Position numbers and translations under genes: made by a program
From: Paenibacillus sp. FSL K6-1096
GTDB lineage: Bacteria; Bacillota; Bacilli; Paenibacillales; Paenibacillaceae
Reading direction: 5' to 3'
NCBI RefSeq assembly: GCF_037977055.1
Contig: NZ_CP150274.1
Span: 6,386,001-6,450,000, forward strand
Length of the DNA: 64,000 nt
The notes under the pieces: generated by a model
What the model was told of the DNA's origin: nothing
Seen by the model: only the letters and a program-made list of their open reading frames with translations
Databases searched by the model: none
In this document: piece by piece, positions 55,577-63,068 of the stretch
Numbering within the stretch: position 1 is the stretch's first letter
How the letters are laid out: each line of letters begins with the position of its first letter

Positions 55577-56410
55577 TTATGCATGTTTTCTCTTTTTAAA
55601 CTGCGCAGCAAACTGAACAGGGGAAACATAACCCAGCGCACTATGGATTCGCTTGCGATTATAAAAAAATTCAATGTACTGGAAGATCTCGTGCTTCGCC
55701 TGCTCCTTCGTTTTGAACTTCGTGCAGTAGACGAACTCTTTCTTTAGGAGGCTATGAAAGGATTCGATGCAGGCATTGTCATAGCAATTTCCCTTGCGGC
55801 TCATGCTGGCCTTCATGTGGTACTTCTCTAGGCGTTTACGGTACTCTACAGAGGCATATTGCGAACCCCGATCCGAGTGATGGGTGAGCCCCTTCTTTGG
55901 CCGTTTAGCCTGGTAGGCGTCCTCCAGTGCGCCTAGCACCAGTTCGGTCGTCATTCGGTCATCTACCTTAAAACCCACAATCTCTCTCGTACAGAGGTCC
56001 AGCACGCTGGCCAGATACAACCGGCCTTCCCGGCAGGGAATGTAGGTGATGTCCGTGACCCAGACTCGGTTGGGTTCGTCCGTTTTAAACTCTTGGTTCA
56101 GCAGGTTCGGAGCAATGGGCAAATCGTGATGAGAGTCGGTCGTCTTCACGTGAAAACGCTTGGCGACACAGGAGCGTAAACCTAGCTCTTGCATGTATTT
56201 CCCCACCGTCCGCTCGCTAACCGTGTAGCCTTCTTTCTGTAGAAGCTTGGTGATTTTGGGACTGCCGTAACGTCTCTGGTTATCCTTGAAATGATAGGTG
56301 ATTCGTTGGAGCAACTTTGCCTTACGCTCCGCTTGGGGGCTGGTTTTCTTCTCGCGCCACTTGTAAAATCCGCTCCGGGAAACCTTGAGCATGCTGCACA
56401 TCTTCTCCAC
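55577..56410 (-). CDS. IS3-family transposase OrfB (DDE integrase core)
   Basis: Catalytic part of the transposase, 277 residues counted from GTG 56410. The frame continues upstream to 56488, where it would be entered by frameshift from OrfA. The HTH_21-like N-terminus (VSRSGFYKWR) leads into the integrase core with Asp in WVTDITYIP (about 118), Asp in HHSDRGSQYA (about 179) and Glu in ESFHSLLKKE (about 215), the DDE triad with the usual spacing. Probably made as an OrfAB fusion. Confidence 0.94.
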   Translation of the reverse strand: MEKMCSMLKVSRSGFYKWREKKTSPQAERKAKLLQRITYHFKDNQRRYGSPKITKLLQKEGYTVSERTVGKYMQELGLRSCVAKRFHVKTTDSHHDLPIAPNLLNQEFKTDEPNRVWVTDITYIPCREGRLYLASVLDLCTREIVGFKVDDRMTTELVLGALEDAYQAKRPKKGLTHHSDRGSQYASVEYRKRLEKYHMKASMSRKGNCYDNACIESFHSLLKKEFVYCTKFKTKEQAKHEIFQYIEFFYNRKRIHSALGYVSPVQFAAQFKKRKHA

Positions 56411-56448
56411 TCGAAACTCAGAGCGATGGGTTTCGATGAACTGAAATC

Positions 56449-56766
56449 TCAGTTCTTTGGTTTGCTGAAGATGTGCACCGCTTTTTTTACGATGGCAAGC
56501 TCCTCTTCGACGTCTGCAATGCGCTGCGCTCTTGCTCGTAGTTCCTTTTCCTGTTCTGCCAATCGCTGCTCCAGTTCGCGAACCTTTTCCGCACTATTTA
56601 GAGGTTCGTTGCTGAATTCCCGATACTTCGCCAGCCAGTTGTGCAGCACGCCAGGGGAGATCCCCAGTTCCTCCCCAATCTCCACCACTGACTTTGTTTG
56701 TTCCTGAATGTACTTCACCGTTTCTCTTTTAAAGGTTTCATTGTATCGCTGCCGTTGTTCACCCAT
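56449..56766 (-). CDS. IS3-family transposase OrfA
   Basis: 105-residue DNA-binding protein with AGGAGGTG upstream. The helix-turn-helix (about 12-48: VVEIGEELGISPGVLHNWLA) is followed by a leucine-zipper-like coiled coil (about 58-92) used for dimerisation in this family. Near its end lies a run of seven A (minus strand, 56482-56488) followed by G. A -1 slip there enters the OrfB frame, the classic IS3 programmed frameshift. Confidence 0.93.
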   Translation of the reverse strand: MGEQRQRYNETFKRETVKYIQEQTKSVVEIGEELGISPGVLHNWLAKYREFSNEPLNSAEKVRELEQRLAEQEKELRARAQRIADVEEELAIVKKAVHIFSKPKN

Positions 56767-57076
56767 GGGAACACCTCCTCGTTAAGTTCATTATTCGTGC
56801 TTTCTTAACGGGTGTCCACTTTTAATTCTAACTGCAGAAATGCAGCTAAACGGAAATTTAGCGGTAAATCCGACGATCCAGTTGTACAAAGTGCAGTTAA
56901 GTCTCCTTTCATGTGCGCCTAAATCGAGTGGATGACAGCAGAACCTTAATAAGCCAGCGCCTCATTCCCGCAACAGTCATTTGGATGCTGTAGGCGCTGG
57001 AATAACAGTAACTGCATTTTATACAATGGAATGCTGTAAAAAAGGCTTCAAAATAGATTCTATTGTATTCGGTACA

Positions 57077-58291
57077 GGCCTGTTGATTAGCCAAAAAAAG
57101 GTAGCAAAAAGGCCACTCATTCGGTAAAGTGTTTGTACCCCTACAAACATCCGAAACGAGGCGACCTCATGAAAAAGTCTACTTCAATCTCGAACATTCT
57201 GCAATTAGTGATTCCTGAAGAGAAACTCTCACCGTTTCTTCAAGAACTTGAATATGTCGATACAGCAAGAAAGTTTACCGTCTATGACCTCTTTTTATTC
57301 TTGGCGGAGGCTTCGTTCCAGCAGTGGGAGGGATATCGGGATGGTGAAGTACGCATGGATTCCAGCGGCCTTAGACCCGTAGACCATTCAACGCTTTCCA
57401 AAAAAGCGAAAGATGTTCCCTTCGAGCTTTTTAAGCAATTGCTGAACCTCATGATTGATCTGTGTAATCGCTCGACCCGAAGACATTTAGGGATTCCCAA
57501 AGCCTTACTTCTCGTCGATTCCACCAAAATTACCGTCGGGAAAGAACGGCTTCCTTGGGCTCCGCTGAAAGGCGAACGCGCAGGAATCAAATTACACGTG
57601 TCGGTGGTGGCCGATGAAGGCCGGCTCTTTAAGGTGACCGAGACCACAGGGAATTCCCATGATTTTAAAAGCTGTCCCGAGCTGATCGACAAACGGTTTA
57701 TTATCGTAGCCGATCGGGCGTATGGCAGTCACAAACGATTCGATGAGTATCTGGAGCAGCACCAATGCTTTGTCATTCGGCTTCGGGACAACACGCTCTT
57801 TCAGTCCCCGGTTGCCCGGATACGAAGCGAACCCTTCACAGGAACTCTCGAACAAGATTTCACCTGCCAATTAGGAAAAGGACAACGGCTTTCCAAGAAC
57901 CGTTTTCGCGTAGTAATTCTAAGAGACCCACAAGGCAACCCGGTGATTCTTGCTACGAATCTGCACTGGCACTCCGCTGAGCGGATTGCAGAAATTTACA
58001 AGAAGCGGTGGCAGATCGAAGTGTTTTTTCGCTGGATTAAGCAGCATTTAAACATTCCAACCTTATTTGGGACCACACCCAATGCTGTGTACGGACAGTT
58101 GTATACCGCTTTACTGGTTTATGTGTTATTGAAATTCCTCTTTGACAAAGGAAATGCAGTGGTTCATTGGAGCGCCAAACTAACGTTTGCCGATTTTGAC
58201 CGCTTATTTACGCTGCAACGATTACCCGTAGAATGGATTACTTTTTTGACTAATAATCTTACATTCCCATAATTTAGCTAATCAACAGGCG
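57077..58291 (+). mobile_element. IS4-family insertion sequence
   Basis: A 1215-bp element with near-perfect terminal inverted repeats (GCCTGTTGATTAGC at both ends). It is flanked by a 13-bp direct repeat TGTATTCGGTACA (57064-57076 and 58292-58304), near the 10-12 bp size usual for the family. One intact transposase gene. Confidence 0.93.
57169..58272 (+). CDS. IS4-family transposase
   Basis: 367-residue DDE transposase from ATG 57169 (GAGGCGACC upstream). Catalytic Asp in LLVDSTKITVG (about 115) and in VADRAYGSHK (about 181). The family YREK signature is seen in YKKRWQIEVFFRWIKQHL (about 278-295), with Glu as the third catalytic residue. The frame is intact; codon use looks less GC-rich than the neighbouring sugar genes, fitting acquired DNA. 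Confidence 0.95.
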   Translation: MKKSTSISNILQLVIPEEKLSPFLQELEYVDTARKFTVYDLFLFLAEASFQQWEGYRDGEVRMDSSGLRPVDHSTLSKKAKDVPFELFKQLLNLMIDLCNRSTRRHLGIPKALLLVDSTKITVGKERLPWAPLKGERAGIKLHVSVVADEGRLFKVTETTGNSHDFKSCPELIDKRFIIVADRAYGSHKRFDEYLEQHQCFVIRLRDNTLFQSPVARIRSEPFTGTLEQDFTCQLGKGQRLSKNRFRVVILRDPQGNPVILATNLHWHSAERIAEIYKKRWQIEVFFRWIKQHLNIPTLFGTTPNAVYGQLYTALLVYVLLKFLFDKGNAVVHWSAKLTFADFDRLFTLQRLPVEWITFLTNNLTFP

Positions 58292-58427
58292 TGTATTCGG
58301 TACAATTGAATATTGAAAAAAGCCCTTTTTTCACCCAAAACCCAACATTCTACTGTATAGAATACAATAGAATCTCCTTTTACGATCAGTTATGCGTATT
58401 CTATTGCAGGATATACAATCAGCTGTA

Positions 58428-59396
58428 CTAGTCCCCCATAATCCTAATCTCCGTATCCACCCGCTTCGCTGCTTCAAGACCATTGGCTCTCAGGAGCAGC
58501 GCATTGATAATCTCCTCGCCCCAGTTCTGCTCGTTCTGGGAGATGATCCGGGTAATCTGCCCGTTGTCCATGGCCTGCTTCAGGGCAGGGGTGAGGCCCA
58601 GCGCAAAGTTATAGCGCTTCAGCCCCTTGGCCTTCCAGACCAGGACGGAGCTTGCGCTGGAGACGAAATCCAGATTGACCAGCGCGCTGAAATGGGGATG
58701 GTCGGAGATCATCTGCTCCAGCTGCCGGGCGGCCAGCTCTTCGCTGCCGTCATTGTGCCGCACCTCCAGAACATCGATCTCCGTATACCGGTTCAGGTAA
58801 TTCTGCAAGCCGTGCAACCGCTCCCGCGTGCTCTGCATCCGGGACATCCCCGACTCGACCAGAATCATCCCTTTGCCGCTGAGCAGCCGGGCCACTGTCT
58901 GTCCGATAACCTCGCCGGTGGCCCGGTTGTCTGCTCCGATATAGGCGTCCCGCTTGCTGCCGGGCGAATCCGACTCGAAGCAGACCACGGGAATGCCCTG
59001 GGCGGCGGCCTTATTGATAACCCCCGCGATCGCCTGCGAATCAACCGGCGCTATGGCGATGCCGTCTACGCCGCGTTTAATCATCATCTCCATCATGCGG
59101 ATCTGCTGCTCCAGATTGGCTTCGTCCGGTGCCTGAACCAGCAGGCTGACGTTATGCCTGGCCGCCGCTTCTTCGGCCCGCTCTGTGATCATCTCATAGG
59201 AATCATTCACCATCGGGTAGAGAATACCGAAGGTCAGCGGCGGCTCTCGGTCCGGAGTTGACGGGGAGCCGCCGCCGTCTGTAAGCGGGGCGTCCGGCAT
59301 CCCGTCCGGCCCCGAGCATCCGCCAAGGCCCAGGCCCGCCGCCAGCAGCAGGAGCAGCAGCCGGACCAGCAGGCTGCGCTTTCGGGAGGGGCTCAC
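58428..59396 (-). CDS. Sugar-binding sensor lipoprotein (periplasmic-binding-protein type)
   Basis: 322-residue ribose/galactose-binding-type lipoprotein. GTG start at 59396 overlaps the response regulator stop (GTGA). The lipobox LGGC gives Cys27. The two-lobed fold is indicated by FGILYPMVNDSYEMITERAE (about 55), KRGVDGIAIAPVDS (about 108) and VCFESDSPGSKRDAYIGADN (about 138). It lacks partner permease genes on this strand and is co-transcribed with the kinase and regulator. A ligand-presenting role to the kinase, as known for AraP of the Geobacillus AraPST system and XylFII of clostridia, is inferred. Confidence 0.88.
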   Translation of the reverse strand: MSPSRKRSLLVRLLLLLLAAGLGLGGCSGPDGMPDAPLTDGGGSPSTPDREPPLTFGILYPMVNDSYEMITERAEEAAARHNVSLLVQAPDEANLEQQIRMMEMMIKRGVDGIAIAPVDSQAIAGVINKAAAQGIPVVCFESDSPGSKRDAYIGADNRATGEVIGQTVARLLSGKGMILVESGMSRMQSTRERLHGLQNYLNRYTEIDVLEVRHNDGSEELAARQLEQMISDHPHFSALVNLDFVSSASSVLVWKAKGLKRYNFALGLTPALKQAMDNGQITRIISQNEQNWGEEIINALLLRANGLEAAKRVDTEIRIMGD

Positions 59397-60991
59397 GAAC
59401 GCTCCGCTCCTCTGCGGACGGGCTGCAGCCGTTCCTCCGTGCTGCCCTGTCTGCGGTATTCCATCGGGGTCATGCCTGTGACTTTTTTGAACAGATTGGA
59501 GAAGTAATGCTGGTCGTTGTAGCCTACCCTGTAGGCGATCTCGAAGGTCTTGTGACCCGTGGACTTCAGCAGCTCCTTGGCTTTATCCATCCGGGTGGCG
59601 GTCAGAAATTCGGTAATCGTCTGCCCGGTCGCCTGGCTGAAGGTCTTGCTCAGATGGCTGGGGCTGACCCGGACCACGCTGGCGATATCGTTCAGGGAGA
59701 GCTGCTCCTTGCCGTATTGCTCCCCGATATATTGCTTCACCTTGTCAATCAGCTCCCGGTGTTTATCCGCCCCCTCGGACCGCCACGCCCACAGCCGCCT
59801 GTATAGCTGCTGCAGATATTGAAGGGCTTCATCCGCAGAGGACACCGCGGTGAGCTCCGGCTGCAATTCACTGAGCAGCCCGGCCTGGCTGCCGGCTGCC
59901 CGGAAGCTGAGCTTCGCCGTCTGCACCAGCTCCAGCGTAATGTCGTTCATCAGATAGCAGGCATAGCCGGAATTCCAGTTCACCTGCGCAAGCCCGGCGG
60001 ATAGCTCCTGCAGGAAGGCGGGCATCTGCTGCTGATCCCCCAGCTTCAGGAACTGGATCAGCCGGCTGCGGTCCAGCAGAACCTCCCGGGCGGCGGACGG
60101 GTCCAGATAATCATCCAGCATCGCTGCGGAATGCATCCGGGACATCTTCTTCAGCATCCGGTCATTCTCGGCTTCGAGATAGGAGAGGTGGATGCCCTGA
60201 AGGCGCTCATGCGCCTTGCCCTTGCTGAAAGCAAGCTCCGCACCGCAGGCCGCCTTAAGTTGCTGCTTCAGCGTAAGGTACAGCTCATCCAGACTGCGGG
60301 CCATCTGTACCGGCTGGCTGCCCTTGCGGATCAGGACCGTCTCGGTTCGGCTGCGCTTATAGGTGAAGCCGCCCGCATGCTCCTTCAGCAGCTGGGCGAA
60401 CAGCTCCTCCGCATCCGGCGGAGGCTCTAGAGCTTTTACCGCTCCGTCATCCGGGGCATTCAGCGTAAATATCGCTGCGGCATAATAAGGAGCGGTCAAT
60501 TGCAGCTCTAACTGCTGCGCTGCCTCGATGGCGGCTGCTGTGCTGATCAGGCCCCCGCACAGGTCGGCGAACAGATTCTCGGCGGTATAGGCATATTTTT
60601 GCTGCATCCGCAGCTCTTCATCAATTCTGGCACTGACGTTATGCAGCAGCTCCAGCAGATCGGCAGCGCTGAACGGCTTCAGGCAATAATCCTCCACACC
60701 GAGCCGCAGCGCAGCCTGGGCATATTGGAAGTCATCGTGGCCGCTCAGAATGATAATCTTCATCTTCGGAAATTGCTGGCGCACAACCGAGCTCAGCTCC
60801 AGGCCGTTCATGAACGGCATGCGGATATCGGTAATCAGAATGTCAGGAAGCTGGTCTTCAATGATCGGGAGCGCCAGCTCGCCGTCGGGGGCGTCGCCGC
60901 AATAGAGGAAGCCTTCCTTCTCCCAGTCTATACATTGCCGGATATTCTCACGGATCAGAATCTCATCATCCACCAGCATAATCTTCTTCAT
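59393..60991 (-). CDS. YesN-type response regulator, AraC family
   Basis: 532 residues from ATG 60991, chosen because MKKIMLVDDE is the normal receiver start; longer upstream frame sequence runs through the kinase gene. Asp55 is in LITDIRMPF. The linker region spans about 130-425. The AraC domain (about 430-532) has LSLNDIASVVRVSPSHLSKT and TFEIAYRVGYNDQHYFSNLF. It overlaps the kinase gene by 26 bp and the binding-protein gene by 4 bp, so the three are translationally coupled. Confidence 0.94.
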   Translation of the reverse strand: MKKIMLVDDEILIRENIRQCIDWEKEGFLYCGDAPDGELALPIIEDQLPDILITDIRMPFMNGLELSSVVRQQFPKMKIIILSGHDDFQYAQAALRLGVEDYCLKPFSAADLLELLHNVSARIDEELRMQQKYAYTAENLFADLCGGLISTAAAIEAAQQLELQLTAPYYAAAIFTLNAPDDGAVKALEPPPDAEELFAQLLKEHAGGFTYKRSRTETVLIRKGSQPVQMARSLDELYLTLKQQLKAACGAELAFSKGKAHERLQGIHLSYLEAENDRMLKKMSRMHSAAMLDDYLDPSAAREVLLDRSRLIQFLKLGDQQQMPAFLQELSAGLAQVNWNSGYACYLMNDITLELVQTAKLSFRAAGSQAGLLSELQPELTAVSSADEALQYLQQLYRRLWAWRSEGADKHRELIDKVKQYIGEQYGKEQLSLNDIASVVRVSPSHLSKTFSQATGQTITEFLTATRMDKAKELLKSTGHKTFEIAYRVGYNDQHYFSNLFKKVTGMTPMEYRRQGSTEERLQPVRRGAERS

Positions 60992-62795
60992 CCTTGGACC
61001 CCCTGTTCTTGGGTATACGAACCGTAATATGTGTGCCGTAGCCTTCCGTACTGTCCAGCCGTATTCCATATTCCGCCCCGAAGTACAGCCGCAGCCGCTG
61101 ATGCACATTCTGCAGGCCGAAGCCGCTCTGCTCCGCATCTGTATCTCCCGCTTGGACGGGCTGCTCGATGGAGGCTCTGAGGGCTTCGAGCCGTTCTCCG
61201 GGAATTCCGATGCCGTTGTCTGATACGGTAAGCATGATGGTGCCCCCGTCACTGTAGCCGCCAATACGGATCAATCCCTTGCCCCGCTTATTCTTGATTC
61301 CGTGGTACAGGGCATTCTCAATCAGCGGCTGCAGCGTCATATTCAGAATCGGATATTCCTGCAGCTCCTCGTCAATCTCAATCCTGAACTCCAGAATGTC
61401 GCGGTAGCGCATCTGCTGGATGATCAGATAGCTGCGCGCGTGATCCAGCTCCGAGCGGATCTGTACCCAGTCGCGCCCTTTGTTCAGACTCAGCCGGAAG
61501 AAGCCTGAGAGCGCCTTCACCAGCCGGATCACGCCATCGTGATTGCCGGCTTCCGCCATCCAGACAATCGAATCCAGCGTGTTGTACAGAAAATGCGGGT
61601 TGATCTGCGCCTGAAGCGTCCGCAGCTCCGCCTTCTGGAGCTGCTGCTGCCTGCGGATGCTCTGCGCCAGCAGCTCCTTGATCTGCTCAACCATAATGTT
61701 GAAGCTCTGCCCCAGATCGGCGATCTCATCGCGGCCGTCCGGCTTCACTTTGGCTTCCAGATAGCCGCTTGCGGTCAGGCGCATCTTGTGCTGAAGCAGC
61801 TGGATGGGCCGGGTCAGCCGCCGGGTGAGCAGATAATGGAGAGTGATGGCGAACAGGATGCTTAAGCCTACACTGATGATAATCAGCTGCCTGATCCGGT
61901 TGGCCTCGGCCACAATCTCCTGGAGCGGGGCAGTACCGATAATCGTCCAGTCCGTCGCTTGAGAAGAGGTGTGGACGATGAACCGGGGCGGACCGGTGGT
62001 CTGCTGCACGAAGCTCCCGCTGCGCTCCAGCTCCCGTGCGGGAAGCCGGGTCGCCTGAACCAGAGCAAGCTCCGCCGCCGAGACAGGCGGCACATAAATG
62101 GGATTGCTCTGCGCATCGGTCAGGTAGAAGAACCCGGTGGTCCCGATTGTGACCCTGTCGCAGAAGTCTTTAATGAAGGAATCGCTGAGATCCACAATGA
62201 TGAAGCCGATAACCTCATGTGTGATCCGCTGCTTGACCGCTGTCATGATCGAGATGACGCCCTGGCTCCCGTACGTGAAGCCGTCGACCCGGTCATAGCT
62301 TGACATCAGGGACGGCGGAATCCTGAGAATCAGCTCCGGGCTGCGGGCCAGCTCCTGAAAATGCGGGCTACGCAGCGGATTGCTGCCTGACTGGAAGATG
62401 CCCCTGCGCTCGCTGATGCCTTTGCCGTATAGATTAATCAGGCTGATATTGAGTACATTGTCATATTTGTAGGTATCCCGGTAGAGTGTGAAGGTCTGAA
62501 GAATATCCTTGGCCTCCTGGTAGGTCTCAGATTGGGAGAACAGGAAGTGAATCACCTGCGGATTATTGCTTAGCTCCAGGAGGCGCTCGGTATCCTTGAA
62601 CAGGTTATCGATATTCGTCCCCAGCAGATCGGCCTGCAGCATACTTGAAGCCTTGCTGTGGCTGGAAATGGACTGGTAGGATTTCTGGTACGAGATGAGG
62701 CCGACGGCAATCAGCGGTATTGTGGACAGCACAATGAACAGAGCCAGCAGTTTGGCTCTCAGACTGGAGGAGATCCAGCGTGTGATCCGCATCAT
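60966..62795 (-). CDS. YesM-type sensor histidine kinase
   Basis: 609-residue membrane kinase with AAAGGGAAC before the ATG. TM1 spans about 13-34, an extracellular cache-like domain about 35-290, TM2 about 298-318 and HAMP about 319-375. The phosphoacceptor is in QINPHFLYN (His about 400), and ATPase motifs are PLIENALYHG (about 492) and VSDNGIGI (about 525). First gene of the HK-RR-binding-protein operon, divergent from a YtfQ-like receptor gene that it probably controls. Confidence 0.94.
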   Translation of the reverse strand: MMRITRWISSSLRAKLLALFIVLSTIPLIAVGLISYQKSYQSISSHSKASSMLQADLLGTNIDNLFKDTERLLELSNNPQVIHFLFSQSETYQEAKDILQTFTLYRDTYKYDNVLNISLINLYGKGISERRGIFQSGSNPLRSPHFQELARSPELILRIPPSLMSSYDRVDGFTYGSQGVISIMTAVKQRITHEVIGFIIVDLSDSFIKDFCDRVTIGTTGFFYLTDAQSNPIYVPPVSAAELALVQATRLPARELERSGSFVQQTTGPPRFIVHTSSQATDWTIIGTAPLQEIVAEANRIRQLIIISVGLSILFAITLHYLLTRRLTRPIQLLQHKMRLTASGYLEAKVKPDGRDEIADLGQSFNIMVEQIKELLAQSIRRQQQLQKAELRTLQAQINPHFLYNTLDSIVWMAEAGNHDGVIRLVKALSGFFRLSLNKGRDWVQIRSELDHARSYLIIQQMRYRDILEFRIEIDEELQEYPILNMTLQPLIENALYHGIKNKRGKGLIRIGGYSDGGTIMLTVSDNGIGIPGERLEALRASIEQPVQAGDTDAEQSGFGLQNVHQRLRLYFGAEYGIRLDSTEGYGTHITVRIPKNRGSKDEEDYAGG

Positions 62796-63000
62796 CGGAG
62801 TTCCCTTTCACAAGTAGAGTAGAGAATAGAGTAGGTTCACTCTCTAGTTTATAACAAATATTGGAATGCTGGAACAAAAAAGAAAGCGTAAACAAAATTC
62901 CCACCTTTTGAATAAAAAAATACACCTGAGCCTCCCGCCCGGAGAAACAAAGCCAAAAATAGAAAGCAAACGCCAAAGGCTGCCCATATAAAACCCCGCC

Positions 63001-63014
63001 TGTAAGCGTTTAAA
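63001..63014 (+). promoter_or_regulatory. cre-like site upstream of YtfQ-like gene
   Basis: TGTAAGCGTTTAAA matches the TGWAAGCGYTWNCW-type cre at 13 of 14 positions. It lies 55 bp upstream of the start codon. The remainder of 62796-63068 is A-rich with no confident promoter. Confidence 0.6.
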
Positions 63015-63068
63015 ATGGGCACAACACCGCAAAACAAGGTGAACACCCCAGGGGGAGGAAAAAAACGT

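Larger units (their letters stand above)
55539..56836 (-). mobile_element. IS3-family insertion sequence
   Basis: A 1298-bp element with TG...CA ends and imperfect inverted repeats sharing AAGTGGACAC (outer ends 55539-55564 and 56812-56836). It is flanked by a 3-bp GAA duplication (55536-55538 and 56837-56839). Two overlapping minus-strand frames encode OrfA and OrfB. Both frames are intact. Confidence 0.94.
55417..56895. repeat. Four-motif palindromic element, copy 2 (split by IS3-family element)
   Basis: Forward motifs at 55417 and 55468 (51 bp apart). The first reverse motif starts at 55526 and is cut by the IS after GAA. The second reverse motif is at 56877. With the IS and one GAA copy removed (1301 bp) the spacings become 51, 58 and 50 bp. 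It is similar to copy 1 along its length, including the CAGTGAAAAG stretch and the CTCTCCTAACTGTA block. Confidence 0.88.
57013..58408. repeat. Four-motif palindromic element, copy 3 (split by IS4-family element)
   Basis: A diverged relative of copies 1 and 2. Forward motifs TGCATTTTATACAATGGAA (57013) and TGTATTCGGTACA+ATTGAA (57064, split by the IS); reverse motifs TTCTACTGTATAGAATACA (58348) and TTATGCGTATTCTATTGCA (58390). Without the IS and one target copy the spacings are 51, 56 and 42 bp. An extended inverted pair AGATTCTATTGTATTC..TACA (57055 versus 58378) matches at about 20 of 22 bases. Confidence 0.8.

Noticed and set aside
16985..58291. Composite transposon bounded by insertion sequences
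   Set aside because: The three elements belong to different families (IS256, IS3, IS4) and each has its own target duplication, so they inserted independently.
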